From: Nocardiopsis terrae
GTDB lineage: Bacteria; Actinomycetota; Actinomycetes; Streptosporangiales; Streptosporangiaceae
Assembly (NCBI RefSeq): GCF_014651695.1
Contig: NZ_BMXJ01000003.1
Span: 337,046 to 401,045, forward strand
DNA: 64,000 bases
Direction of reading: 5' to 3'
The notes under the pieces are model-generated. The model searched no databases. It worked only from the letters and a program-made list of their open reading frames with translations, and was not told where the DNA came from. Positions within the stretch are counted from its first letter, which is position 1. Each line of letters opens with the position of its first letter. Both the position numbers and the translations under genes were made by a program. Shown here piece by piece: positions 26,827-35,499 of the stretch.

Positions 26827-27303
26827 ATGACCGAGGACGAGATCATCCGGTTCGTGGCCGGGCTGGGTGATGTGGACGTGATGACCGCGAGTCGGGAGGG
26901 CGGGGCGCCCGAGATCGCCTGGGGTGACTCCTTCTTCCTGTACGACCCGGACGGGGGCGCGCGTGAGCGCGGTGGTTTCACGCCGTTCGCGACCCTGGTG
27001 ACCAAGGACTACCCGGGCTTTGACAGCGACTCCCGCCTTGATCGGCCCGGGGTGTTCCGGGTGAACGCCGCGGTGGGGCGGGAGTTGTTCGAGGAGGTCG
27101 TGGGCCACTCCCCCGCCGCGCACGCCGGGTTTCGCGACGGGTTCGACTTCACGGAGCTGGACCGGGCCCTGCCGCACCCGGCCTACGCCGCGCAGGGGTG
27201 GGTGTCGGTGCTCAACCCGGGTGAGCGGACCTCGGGGCGGGTGCGTGAGCTGTTGGTGCGGGCCCGGGAGCGGGCCGCGGCCCGGTACCGCCCTCAGGCC
27301 TGA
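26827..27303 (+). CDS. DUF6194 family protein
   Basis: 158 residues, cytoplasmic. The sequence has the features I associate with the DUF6194 family: an N-terminal helix (EDEIIRFV), AWGDSFFLYDPDG, FATLVTKDYPGFD and RLDRPGVFRVNAAVGRELF. Function unknown. A strong GGAGGGGG lies about 7 nt before ATG. Single-gene transcription is likely, since neighbours run the other way. Confidence 0.85.
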   Translation: MTEDEIIRFVAGLGDVDVMTASREGGAPEIAWGDSFFLYDPDGGARERGGFTPFATLVTKDYPGFDSDSRLDRPGVFRVNAAVGRELFEEVVGHSPAAHAGFRDGFDFTELDRALPHPAYAAQGWVSVLNPGERTSGRVRELLVRARERAAARYRPQA

Positions 27304-27412
27304 ACCGGCGGGTTCGGCCCGGTGGCGGGCGGAGTGGATCGCGGGCCCCGGTCGGTGTTGCGGCCACCGCTGGAACCCAGGAGGTACCGGGGCCCTCTCG
27401 TGTGCGGTGTGC

Positions 27413-27820
27413 TCAGCCGTGCTGCTGGTCCTTGGCGCGGTCGTGGCGTTCCCGGGCGGCGCGGATGTCCTCGCGGTGTTCGTTGGCCCAGTGGTCCAGG
27501 GCGGTGAGCGGTTCGAGCAGGGTGTGCCCGAGTTCGGTCAGTGTGTAGTCCACGCGCGGCGGGACGCTGGCGTGTGCGGTGCGCTCGACCAGGCCGTCAC
27601 GGACCAGGGCGCGCAGGGTCAGGGTGAGCATGCGCTGGCTGATGCCGTCGATGGCGCGGGCCAGTTCGCCGTAGCGGTGCGTGCGCTGGCCGAGCATGAC
27701 GATGATGAGCACGCTCCACTTGTCCCCGACCCGGTCCAGCACCTCACGGACGGGGCAGCCCTCGGTTGTGTCGGTGAGGTCGCGTTCGGTCAGGGGAACA
27801 CGGGTGTTCGTTTCGGACAT
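27413..27820 (-). CDS. HxlR-family transcriptional regulator
   Basis: 135 residues with a winged-helix core: [22 protein letters not shown], the recognition region [29 protein letters not shown], and the wing VPPRVDYTLTELG. The CPV cysteine (C22) is the conserved sensor position in redox- or aldehyde-responsive HxlR members. ATG 27820 has AAGGAGGG 7 nt upstream. It is divergent from the small peptide/DsbA pair, which is probably its target. Confidence 0.9.
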   Translation of the reverse strand: MSETNTRVPLTERDLTDTTEGCPVREVLDRVGDKWSVLIIVMLGQRTHRYGELARAIDGISQRMLTLTLRALVRDGLVERTAHASVPPRVDYTLTELGHTLLEPLTALDHWANEHREDIRAARERHDRAKDQQHG

Positions 27821-27905
27821 GAAAGTCCCTCCTTGTGACAACCCTGTCCTAACTGCATACTCACTGATAATAGGGTTACGAACAATATGTATGTAAAGGG
27901 CGGTG
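27821..27905. promoter_or_regulatory. AT-rich divergent promoter/operator region
   Basis: An unusually A/T-rich island between the hxlR-type gene (-) and the peptide/DsbA pair (+). For + transcription TTGTGA (27833-27838), 17 bases, CATACT (27856-27861) is plausible, with GATAAT at 27866-27871 as an alternative -10. For - transcription TATTAT (27868-27873) is a good -10. The flanking CATAC and GTATG form a wide inverted pair that may be the HxlR operator. Confidence 0.45.
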
Positions 27906-28064
27906 ATGGGTGTGCTCAGCTCGGAGCCGGACAGGACGCGCGAACAGGGGCCGGAGGCTGCGGCTGAGCCGGGCGGGAACGAGGCGCCCCTGCTCGCGCT
28001 CGGGGGCCTGGTGACGCTGGGGTCCGAGGACGCGCCCGCGTGCTCGGACGGGAACTGCTTGTGA
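27906..28064 (+). CDS. Small acidic protein with C-terminal Cys pair
   Basis: 52 residues, ATG with AAAGGG a few bases upstream. It is rich in Glu, Pro, Gly and Ala, with a hydrophobic LLALGGLVTLG stretch and the ending APACSDGNCL (Cys 46 and 51). It lies directly downstream of the divergent promoter and ends 11 bases before the DsbA-type oxidoreductase start, so the two are cotranscribed. It could be a redox partner or a peptide substrate of that enzyme. No characterised family recognised; third positions are G/C-rich as in real genes. Confidence 0.5.
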   Translation: MGVLSSEPDRTREQGPEAAAEPGGNEAPLLALGGLVTLGSEDAPACSDGNCL

Positions 28065-28075
28065 AGGGAAGATCC

Positions 28076-28714
28076 GTGCAGGTTGAAGTGTGGTCCGACA
28101 TCGTGTGCCCGTGGTGCTACATCGGTAAACGGCGCCTGGAGAAGGCCCTGGCGGGCTTCGAGCACGCCGACGAGGTTGAACTGGTCTGGCGCAGCTTCCA
28201 GCTCGACCCCGCCTTCCCCAAGGGGGTCAGGGAACCGGTCTACGACTCCCTGGCCAAGAAGATGAACGCCACACGTGAGCAGGTCCGGGAGATGACCGGG
28301 CAGGTCAAGGAGGTGGCGGCGCAGGAGGGGCTCGACTACGAGTTCGAGAACGCCGTCATGGTCAACACCTTCGACGCCCACCGGCTCACCCATCTGGCCC
28401 GGGAGCGGGGGCTGGGCGGGGAGGCCCACGAGCGCCTGATGCGTGCCCAGTTGGTGGAGGCCCGGGTCCTGGACGACGTGGACACCCTGGTGGAGCTGGC
28501 CGAGGAGATCGGGCTGGACACCGGGCAGGCCCGCACCGTCCTGACCGGTGACGCCTACACCGCCGAGGTCGAGGACGACATCCGCACCGCCCAGCAGTTG
28601 GGTGCCACCGGTGTGCCGTTCTTCGTGATGGACCGCGCCTTCGGTGTCTCGGGCGCCCAGCCGCTGGAGGTGTTCGCCGCGGCGCTGGAGAAGGCCCACA
28701 CCCAGCAGGCCTAG
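28076..28714 (+). CDS. DsbA-family (FrnE-like) oxidoreductase
   Basis: 212 residues with thioredoxin fold and helical insertion. The active-site CPWC follows the first strand (VEVWSDIVCPWCYIGKRRLEKAL, residues ~3-24), and the cis-Pro loop is GATGVPFFVMD. No signal peptide, so cytoplasmic, like FrnE and 2-hydroxychromene-2-carboxylate isomerase relatives. GTG 28076 has AAGGGA 6 nt upstream; an earlier in-frame GTG at 28061 overlaps the small gene's TGA but has no ribosome site. Likely under control of the adjacent HxlR protein. Confidence 0.9.
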   Translation: MQVEVWSDIVCPWCYIGKRRLEKALAGFEHADEVELVWRSFQLDPAFPKGVREPVYDSLAKKMNATREQVREMTGQVKEVAAQEGLDYEFENAVMVNTFDAHRLTHLARERGLGGEAHERLMRAQLVEARVLDDVDTLVELAEEIGLDTGQARTVLTGDAYTAEVEDDIRTAQQLGATGVPFFVMDRAFGVSGAQPLEVFAAALEKAHTQQA

Positions 28715-28871
28715 AGACCCCGGAGGCGCCCCGGGGCACAGAACCCGGGCACACGGCCCGAAGGAGACGTCGACAGGGGGCCGGGCCGCCGGCCATGAGG
28801 GCCCTGCTGCGGGGGCCGATCCCTGTTGCGGGGCGCTGTCCGCGGTGGTCCGGGGCCCCGCCGGCCCGACG

Positions 28872-28920
28872 ACGGGGCGGCGCCCCGCTCCCCCGCTCGG
28901 GGAAGGGGGCGCCGCCCCGT
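28872..28920. terminator. Perfect 15-bp hairpin between convergent genes
   Basis: Arms 28872-28886 and 28906-28920 are perfectly complementary, with an inner CCCC/GGGG pairing in the loop. No T-tract. It separates the DsbA-type gene (+) from the OmpA-like gene (-). Confidence 0.65.
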
Positions 28921-28938
28921 GCGGCGTGTGGCCGGGTC

Positions 28939-30552
28939 CTACCGGACGGGGACCGCGGGGATCTCACCGAAGGCACCCGCGTACAGGGTCATCTCCTCGA
29001 CCTCGGGGCCGGGGGCGGGGAAGACCGACAGGGCCAGGTACTCCTCGCCCGGGGAGAGGGTGAGGATCTGGTCGGCGAAGTCCTCGTACTCGCCCTCGGC
29101 GGTGCGGATCCGGATCACGTAGCGGATGATGCCGCTGTCGGGCTCCTCCAGGCGGAAACCGCCCATGGTTCCCTCGGTGTACTGCTGGGGGCTTCCGGGC
29201 AGGGAGGCCTCGTCGCCGTCCAGGTCCGCCTCCAGGTCGGACAGGGTGGAGTTCTGGAACCCCACCACCTGGAACAGGTAGGCGCCGTCGCGCACCATGG
29301 GGTAGACGTTCAGGTCCAGGTCGTTGTGGGTGACGGTGGTGAAGGGGTCCAGTTCCTCGTAGTAGGGGGCCGGTGCGCCGACGTGGCGTTTGGCGGCGTC
29401 GAGTCCGGAGCCGCCCTCCTCGGAGCCGGTCTGGCCCATGGGGACCTCGTAGGAGAACTCCACCCGCCGGTTGCGGGCGCGGGCCTGTTCGTCGTCGTTC
29501 CCGCCCTCCTGGGCGAGCAGTTCGTCGCTGCCGCGTCCCTCGGTGGTCAGGGTGAAGCCCGTCCCCAGTTCCTCCTCCAGGAGTTCGCGCACGGCCTCGG
29601 CGCGCTCCCGGGACAGGGTCTGGTTGTAGTCGTCGGCGCCCTTGCCGTCGGTGTGGCCGATGATGGTGATCTCGGCGCCCTCGACGAGGTTCTCACGCAG
29701 GGACTGGGCGGCCTCCCGGATGGTGCCTGCGGCCTCGTCGGTGGGTTCTGCCTCGTCGAACGCGAACATGTTGTCCGCGTGCAGGGCGATGACCTCCCGG
29801 TCGCCCGCGCGGGTGGTGGAGGCGGTGGTGGTGTCCACGAAGCTCTCCATCGACTGGACGGACCCGGTGGTGTCCAGGCCCGGTTCGGGGGGTGTTTCGG
29901 GGTAGACGAGCTCCTCGGGCAGCTCGTTGTCCATCAACCAGGTCTCGGGGTCGATGTAGTCGTGGACGTCGGGTTCGGGCAGGTCGGTGAACTCGTCGAC
30001 GTAGCTGACGGGGATGCCTGGCACGTGCCCGGCGGTGGCGCCGGTCAGGGTCAGGAACTCCACGTCCTCGCTGGGGGCGGGGAAGTAGCGGCGGATGGGT
30101 GAGGGGATCTCCTCGTGGACGGGGGTGAGTTCGCTGCCCTCGATGAAGTAGCTGCCGTAGGGTTCGCCGTGCTCCTCACTGGTGATGGGGAGCAGGACCT
30201 CGCCGGAGACGGGGTCGACCAGTCGCAGGGGCGCACCGGCGTAGGTGACGTCCTCGCCGGTGATGTACTCCAGGATGTTGCGGCTGATGTCGAGCATGAG
30301 GTATTCGCCGTTGTTCTCCAGGGCCTTCACGGAGATCTCCACGGCGACGTCGTTGCCCCCCTCGACGAACATGCGTCCCTGGCGGACGAAGGGGAGTTCG
30401 ACGTCCTCGGCCGAGACCTCCTGTGTGGGTTCCTCGGCGGCGGGCTCCTCCTGGGTGTGCTCCGGGTCCAGGTCGCGGATCAGGCCGCAGGAGCTGAGGG
30501 CCAGGCTCAGCGCGATGACCAGGCTGGTCGCGCCAAGGGCTCGTGTGGGCAT
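28939..30552 (-). CDS. OmpA-like domain lipoprotein
   Basis: 537 residues. Lipoprotein signal with lipobox ALSSC (Cys 22), then an acidic linker and a ~220-residue region of unknown type. An OmpA/MotB-type peptidoglycan-binding domain follows (about 255-365, with ITIIGHTDGKGADDYNQTLSRERAEAVRELL and RARNRRVEF). A beta-rich C-terminal domain (about 390-537) completes it. It is probably anchored to the cytoplasmic membrane outer face and bound to peptidoglycan. ATG 30552 has GAGGGAG about 12 nt upstream, somewhat far. Confidence 0.82.
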   Translation of the reverse strand: MPTRALGATSLVIALSLALSSCGLIRDLDPEHTQEEPAAEEPTQEVSAEDVELPFVRQGRMFVEGGNDVAVEISVKALENNGEYLMLDISRNILEYITGEDVTYAGAPLRLVDPVSGEVLLPITSEEHGEPYGSYFIEGSELTPVHEEIPSPIRRYFPAPSEDVEFLTLTGATAGHVPGIPVSYVDEFTDLPEPDVHDYIDPETWLMDNELPEELVYPETPPEPGLDTTGSVQSMESFVDTTTASTTRAGDREVIALHADNMFAFDEAEPTDEAAGTIREAAQSLRENLVEGAEITIIGHTDGKGADDYNQTLSRERAEAVRELLEEELGTGFTLTTEGRGSDELLAQEGGNDDEQARARNRRVEFSYEVPMGQTGSEEGGSGLDAAKRHVGAPAPYYEELDPFTTVTHNDLDLNVYPMVRDGAYLFQVVGFQNSTLSDLEADLDGDEASLPGSPQQYTEGTMGGFRLEEPDSGIIRYVIRIRTAEGEYEDFADQILTLSPGEEYLALSVFPAPGPEVEEMTLYAGAFGEIPAVPVR

Positions 30553-30691
30553 GGTCGGGGGACTCCCTCGCGGTGGTGCTGTGGTCCGGCGGGGGTGCCG
30601 GGACCGTTCGTCAGCTGCTCAGACGCGTGGCGGAGCGGGCTGGTTCGGGGAGTGTACCGACCGGTGCCCCCGGCAGGTCCGGCACGGGTGC

Positions 30692-30722
30692 GGCCCCTCC
30701 CCCGGGAGATCGGGAAGGGGCC
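30692..30722 (-). terminator. Hairpin after secreted protease gene
   Basis: GGCCCCT pairs with AGGGGCC (30692-30698 with 30716-30722), extended inside by a CCCG/CGGG pairing after a mismatch. It lies 25 bases beyond the protease stop on the minus strand. Confidence 0.5.
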
Positions 30723-30746
30723 GCTGTCGGGGCCTGGGAGCGGGCT

Positions 30747-32510
30747 CTACAGGGTGACGGTCTTGGTGAGCGAGCCGGTGGCGCCGGTCTCGTCGGTGAC
30801 GGTCAGGGTGACGGTGTAGGTGCCCGGGCCGGGGTAGAAGTGCCAGGCGCTGGCGCCGCTGGCGGTGCCGCCGTCCCCGAAGTCCCAGTGGTATCCGGTG
30901 ATGGGGGCGTCTCCGGCGGTGGAGCCGGAGGCGTCCACCTCACAGAGGTAGAAGAAGCTGTAGCAGGAGCCGGTGAAGTCCGCGGTGGGCGCGGTGTGGT
31001 CGGGGGTGCCCACGGAGATCTGCGTTTCGGCGGAGTCGGTGCGGCCCTCGCTGTCGGTGACGGTCAGGGTGACGGTGTAGTCGCCCTCGGCCGCGTAGGT
31101 GTGCTCGGTGGTGGTGCCGGTCTCGGTGGTGCCGTCCCCGAGGTCCCAGTTCCAGTCGGTGATCTCACCCTCGGCGCCGGCCCCGTCGAAGGAGCAGGTC
31201 AGGGTGGCGTCGTCGCAGGAGTGGGTGAAGTCGGCCACGGGGCCTTCGGGCGGGGTGGTCTCACCGTCGGAGGGGAAGGTGGCGGGGTCGCCCACGTCGA
31301 GCAGGGGTTCGTGGTCGCCGTCACCGGAGGTGTCGGTCCAGTCGAGGTTGCCGGCCTGGGTGAGGGTCTCGTAGAGGGCCAGGACGCCGGCGCGGTCGGT
31401 GGGCTTGGCCTCGCCCGCGGCGAGCAGGGCCAGGCCGCCCGCGGCGTGCGGTGAGGCCATGGAGGTGCCGCTCATGCTGCCGTAGTCGCCGCCGGGCATG
31501 GTGGAGGTGATGCAGGAGCCGGGGGCGGCGATGTCGACGGTGGTGCCGAAGTTGGAGAAGTAGGACAGGGTGTCGTCGTCATCTCCGGTGCAGCCCAGGG
31601 AGCCTCCGTTGCCGCCGGGGGCGCCGTCGGAGTCGGCGAGGGAGGAGACGGTGAGTACGTCGGGGTGGTTGGCGGGGAAGAAGTTCACCGCGTCGCTCGA
31701 GCTGTTGCCCGCGGCCACGGCGTAGGCGACGCCCTCGGCGACGGAGTTGGTGATGGCCTGGCTCAGGGCTTGGTCGGTGCAGCCCTCACAGCCCAGGCTC
31801 ATGTTGGCCACGCCGATCTGGTCGGCGTTGGCGGTGACGTAGTCCACGCCGGCGGCGATCCCGGCGAGGGTGCCGCTGCCGCCCGAGGTCAGGACCTGCA
31901 CGTTCCACACGTCGGCGCCGGGGGCGACACCGACCACGCCGAGGCCGTTGTCGACGGCGGCGGCGCTGCCCGCGACGTGGGTGCCGTGGCCGTTGCCGTC
32001 GGAGGCGGTGTTGGACACGCAGGTGCCGCTGGTGCAGTCGACCGACTCCACGACGTTGAGGTCGGGGTGGGAGCCGTCCACTCCGGTGTCCAGGACGGCG
32101 ACGGCCACGTCGGGAACGTAGTCTTCCTCGCCGTTGACCTGGAGGTTGGGGTTGTCGGGGGCGAAGGTTCGGGCGATGCCGTCGGGGGTCTGCTGGTCGA
32201 AGGTCTCGACGACCTGGTCCTCCTGCACGTAGGCCACGTCGGTGTCCTGGAGCAGGTCGGCGGCGTCGGCGGCGGTCATTTCCGCGGCGTAGCCGGTGAG
32301 GGCGTGTTCGTAGACGCCCAGGGGGGCGTCGCCGTTGCGGTCGGCGACGTCGTCGGGGTCGGCGTCCTCGTCCAGGACGACGATGTAGGTGCGCTCGGTG
32401 GGGTCGTTCGTGTTGAGGAAGGAGGGCAGATCGGGTTCTGCTGCGGCGGGCGCCACTGCCAGGATCGGCAGTAGGACAGCAGCCGCGATCACTGCACCGA
32501 ACTTGCGCAT
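30747..32510 (-). CDS. Secreted subtilisin-like serine protease with two PKD domains
   Basis: 587 residues. Signal peptide ends near 24 (AVAPAAA). An I9 inhibitor propeptide (about 40-105) is followed by the S8 catalytic domain with D141 (VLDTGVDG), H175 (GHGTHVAG), oxyanion N269 (AAGNSS) and S350 (SGTSMASPHA). Two PKD beta-sandwich domains at about 422-500 and 507-587 follow (WNWDLGDGTT and YHWDFGDGGT motifs). An exported, self-processed protease for extracellular protein or polymer-bound substrates. ATG 32510 has GAAGGG about 11 nt upstream. Confidence 0.94.
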   Translation of the reverse strand: MRKFGAVIAAAVLLPILAVAPAAAEPDLPSFLNTNDPTERTYIVVLDEDADPDDVADRNGDAPLGVYEHALTGYAAEMTAADAADLLQDTDVAYVQEDQVVETFDQQTPDGIARTFAPDNPNLQVNGEEDYVPDVAVAVLDTGVDGSHPDLNVVESVDCTSGTCVSNTASDGNGHGTHVAGSAAAVDNGLGVVGVAPGADVWNVQVLTSGGSGTLAGIAAGVDYVTANADQIGVANMSLGCEGCTDQALSQAITNSVAEGVAYAVAAGNSSSDAVNFFPANHPDVLTVSSLADSDGAPGGNGGSLGCTGDDDDTLSYFSNFGTTVDIAAPGSCITSTMPGGDYGSMSGTSMASPHAAGGLALLAAGEAKPTDRAGVLALYETLTQAGNLDWTDTSGDGDHEPLLDVGDPATFPSDGETTPPEGPVADFTHSCDDATLTCSFDGAGAEGEITDWNWDLGDGTTETGTTTEHTYAAEGDYTVTLTVTDSEGRTDSAETQISVGTPDHTAPTADFTGSCYSFFYLCEVDASGSTAGDAPITGYHWDFGDGGTASGASAWHFYPGPGTYTVTLTVTDETGATGSLTKTVTL

Positions 32511-32596
32511 GTGTGCGGGGACCCTTCTGTGACGGGGGATTGTGGAAGGGTGGCCACCCGAGAGTCATGATCTGTTGCGCGGTGCGGCCAGACAAT

Positions 32597-32641
32597 ACGT
32601 AGTTACTACGTAGTTCGGTCCGTTGTCGGGGACCACGTAGT
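32597..32641. repeat. ACGTAGT repeats between LuxR gene end and protease gene
   Basis: Three ACGTAGT copies at 32597, 32608 and 32635. The first two form a tandem with 11-bp period, and the second lies inside the self-complementary ACTACGTAGT. They lie about 90-130 bases upstream of the protease start and overlap the stop codon of the LuxR-type gene, so they could be operator sites for the protease promoter. Confidence 0.45.
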
Positions 32642-35485
32642 GGGTTCGGGGCTCGTGGGGGCGGTCAGGTCTCGGCGTGAGCGCAGGCCGAGTTTGGCCA
32701 GGGCGTTGGCCACGTGGGTTTCCACGGTGCGTGGTGACAGGTGCAGCAGTGCGGCGATCTCGCGGTTGGTGTGGCCCTGTGCGGCCAGCACGGTGATCTC
32801 GTTCTCCCGGGGTGAGAGGCGGTTGTCCCCCGTGCCCCCGCTTCTGGCGGGGGGTACGGCCACGCCGTGCTCGCGCAGTCGGCGGCGGACCCGTGCGGCG
32901 TCCCAGGTGGCGCCGAGTTCGGTGTACTCGGCCAGGGCCGCCTGGAGTGCGGTCACCCCCAGCGCCGGGTCCTGCCGCCGGTCCGAGGCCAGGTGGGTGT
33001 GGGCGCTGGCTTCGCGGGCCAGTGCGGCGTCGTAGGGGCGGGGCATCTCCCGGTAGGCGGCTTCGGCCTCGGTGTACAGGTGCAGGGCCCGGTCGTGGTG
33101 GCCGCGGTGGTGGGCCAGGGCGGCCTCGAACCGGACCAGGGCGGCCTGGGCGGCGGGGGCGCTGGTACCGCGCAGGCCGGCGCGCAGCCGGGTGCACAGG
33201 TCCTGGGCCACGGCCTGGCGTCGGCACAGCAGAAGGGCCTCCATGCCCGGGACCAGGTCGGCGGCCCACACCCAGATGCCTTTGCTGGCGATCAGTGAGA
33301 CCAGGCCCTCCACCTGTTTCCAGGCGGTGTTCGGGTCTTCCTGGGCCAGGGCCAGGCGGGCCAGGAGTCCGGCGGCGAAGGCGCGTACGGGCACGGTGTA
33401 GTCGGGGCCCTGGTGGTGGGAGCCGGGCAGGATCCGTTCCAGGTGGGTGCGGGCGGTGGCCGGGTCGCCCTGGGCCAGGGCCAGGGCCGCGCGGACCACG
33501 GTGAGTTCGGCGGTGACCGAGTGCAGGTGGGCCAGGCGGCGTGAGCGCAGGTCGTGTTCGGTGCGTTCGGCCAGGTCGGACCAGTGTCCGCGGTTCCAGT
33601 CCAGGATCAGGTGCAGAACGCGTGCGCTCTCGTGGATGTAGGGGTCGCAGGATCCGGTGGCGTCGCTCAGGTGCCGGTCGGCGCGGTCGTAGTGGCCCAG
33701 GATGACGGCGGCGTCGGCGAGGTTGAGGGAGGCGCGGGCGAATTCGCGGCGCCGGGCCAGGGCTTGGGGGTCGGTGCGGGGTGAGGTGGTGCCGGGGTCG
33801 GGCAGGGTCACCTCCCAGGCGGTGGGGTCGCCGATCTGGGCGAGCAGGGTGGCCTGGTTGACGCGCACGGTCTGGTCCACCGCCGGGTCCTGGCTGCGTT
33901 GGGCGGCCGCCACGGCCTGTTCCATCCAGCGGCGGTGGGTGGAGACCGGGTCGGGGGTGGAGCGGGGTACGGCCAGGGCGCACATGACCCGGGCGGCCAG
34001 GGCGGGTCGGGAGGAGAGTTCGGCGGCGGCGCGGACGAGTTCGCCGCGGGCGGAGCGGTTCTGGGAGGCCTGGTTGAGCAGGAGCAGGCCCAGTTCCATC
34101 CGGAGTTCGCCGCGTTCGGTCGCCGACAGGCCGGGGGTGTCCAGGACGTCGCGCAGCAGGTCGATGGTGTGTTCGGCGGACAGGCCGGTCAGGGCGGCCC
34201 GGCCGAGTTTGAGGGCGAGGGCGCAGCGGCGTTGCGGCGGTAGGGAGTCGCGGTTGAGGGCGTCGCGCAGCAGGGCGACGGCGGTGGCGTCCTCTCCGCG
34301 GGTCAGGGCCTGGTCGGCGGCGTGTTCGGCGTGGTCGGTCCAGGTGTCCAGGAGTCCGGCCTCGCGGGCGTGGTGGGCCATCCGGTCGTGGGGCGGCTCG
34401 TGCTGTTCGCCCAGGACGTGCAGGCTGGCCCGGTGCAGGTGGCGGCGTTTGTCGCGGGGCAGGGCGGTGTAGCAGGCCTGGCGCAGTAGCGGGGTTCGGG
34501 GGGCCAGGGTGGTGGGGTCGGTGGGGTGTAGCAGGCCGTGTCGGTGGGCGCGGGCCAGGGCCCTGTCGGCGCGGGTTTCTGGGAGGTCGGCCACGCGGGC
34601 CAGTTGGGTGTCGGTGGCGGGCCGGTCCAGGACGCAGGCCGCGCGTACCAGGCGGCGGGTGTCGCGGTCCACCGAGCGCAGTTGGTCCAGGATCCAGTCG
34701 CGCAGGGGTGCGGGCACGGGCGGGGTGGTGGGGACGGCGGGTTCGCCTGGGGCGGTGGGCAGGTGGGACAGGTGGTGCAGGGTCTCGACCACGGCCAGGG
34801 GGAGCCCGCCGGTCCAGGTGTGCAGGCGTCGGGCGTCGGTGTCGGTGGGATCGGTGGTGAGCAGGTGCTGGGCCAGGGTGTGGACGTGTTCGACGGACAG
34901 TGGGCCCAGGGTGATCTCGTGGTGGGTGGTGCCGGGCGGGGTGCGGGCGGCCAGGGCGGCGACGGGGAAGGTGTGCGGGAGTTCCTCGGGCCGGTAGGTC
35001 AGGACCAGGGTGAGGTTCGGGGGCAGGCGGGGTGCCAGGTAGGCGAGCAGGTCGCGGGTGGGCGGGTCGATCCACTGCATGTCCTCGAGGACGAGGACGG
35101 CGGGGCCCAGGGCGCCCAGGAGTTCGGTGAGGGCGCGGTAGGTGCGGTGGTGTTCCGCTGCGGGGCCGACCGGGGGCAGCGGTGGCGGCAGGGCGGTGCC
35201 GTGTTCGGGTAGCAGGGGCGCCAGGGCGCCGCACAGCGGGCTGAGGCCGGTGGGGATCGGGGCTTCGTGCAGGGCCTCGATGACGGGGGCGTAGGGGAAG
35301 GGGGCGGCGCGGGGCGGGCAGTGGCCGGTCAGTACGGTGCCGCTGGTGGCCTCGTGCAGTTCCTGGACCAGGCGGGTCTTGCCTGTTCCGGCCGTCCCTG
35401 CCAGCAGGACGATGGTTGCGGGAACCGCTGCCTCGCGCAGCTGCCGTCGTTCGGCCTCGCGCCCGACGAGTGGGGGGGAGCACAC
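32606..35485 (-). CDS. Large LAL-type LuxR transcriptional regulator with AAA ATPase
   Basis: 959 residues. ATPase domain at the N-terminus with Walker A GTAGTGKT (30-37) and Walker B VLVLEDMQWID, then a long helical, TPR-like middle region. A C-terminal LuxR helix-turn-helix follows (LSPRENEITVLAAQGHTNREIAALLHLSPRTVETHVANALAKLG). Such regulators are typically pathway-specific activators. The GTG at 35485 directly precedes the CSPPLVGREAERRQL start typical of the family, and a -10 box lies 6-8 nt upstream. It ends 95 bases before the protease start in the same direction, making the protease a possible target. Confidence 0.88.
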   Translation of the reverse strand: MCSPPLVGREAERRQLREAAVPATIVLLAGTAGTGKTRLVQELHEATSGTVLTGHCPPRAAPFPYAPVIEALHEAPIPTGLSPLCGALAPLLPEHGTALPPPLPPVGPAAEHHRTYRALTELLGALGPAVLVLEDMQWIDPPTRDLLAYLAPRLPPNLTLVLTYRPEELPHTFPVAALAARTPPGTTHHEITLGPLSVEHVHTLAQHLLTTDPTDTDARRLHTWTGGLPLAVVETLHHLSHLPTAPGEPAVPTTPPVPAPLRDWILDQLRSVDRDTRRLVRAACVLDRPATDTQLARVADLPETRADRALARAHRHGLLHPTDPTTLAPRTPLLRQACYTALPRDKRRHLHRASLHVLGEQHEPPHDRMAHHAREAGLLDTWTDHAEHAADQALTRGEDATAVALLRDALNRDSLPPQRRCALALKLGRAALTGLSAEHTIDLLRDVLDTPGLSATERGELRMELGLLLLNQASQNRSARGELVRAAAELSSRPALAARVMCALAVPRSTPDPVSTHRRWMEQAVAAAQRSQDPAVDQTVRVNQATLLAQIGDPTAWEVTLPDPGTTSPRTDPQALARRREFARASLNLADAAVILGHYDRADRHLSDATGSCDPYIHESARVLHLILDWNRGHWSDLAERTEHDLRSRRLAHLHSVTAELTVVRAALALAQGDPATARTHLERILPGSHHQGPDYTVPVRAFAAGLLARLALAQEDPNTAWKQVEGLVSLIASKGIWVWAADLVPGMEALLLCRRQAVAQDLCTRLRAGLRGTSAPAAQAALVRFEAALAHHRGHHDRALHLYTEAEAAYREMPRPYDAALAREASAHTHLASDRRQDPALGVTALQAALAEYTELGATWDAARVRRRLREHGVAVPPARSGGTGDNRLSPRENEITVLAAQGHTNREIAALLHLSPRTVETHVANALAKLGLRSRRDLTAPTSPEPTTWSPTTDRTT

Positions 35486-35491
35486 GCGGTC

Positions 35492-35499
35492 ACGGTATA
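35492..35499 (-). promoter_or_regulatory. -10 box for LuxR-type gene
   Basis: TATACCGT on the minus strand contains two overlapping -10 readings (TATACC, 8 nt, or TACCGT, 6 nt, before the GTG at 35485). No Shine-Dalgarno precedes that GTG, so a leaderless message is plausible. The rest of 35500-35779 shows no gene. Confidence 0.4.

Noticed and set aside
27413..28699. Long minus frame joining the HxlR gene to sequence opposite the DsbA gene
   Set aside because: Only the last 135 codons carry HxlR motifs, and a strong ribosome site marks the ATG at 27820.
32565..35483. 972-codon minus-strand frame overlapping the LuxR-type gene
   Set aside because: Same strand but wrong frame; low-complexity Arg/Pro translation, while the chosen frame has Walker and HTH motifs.
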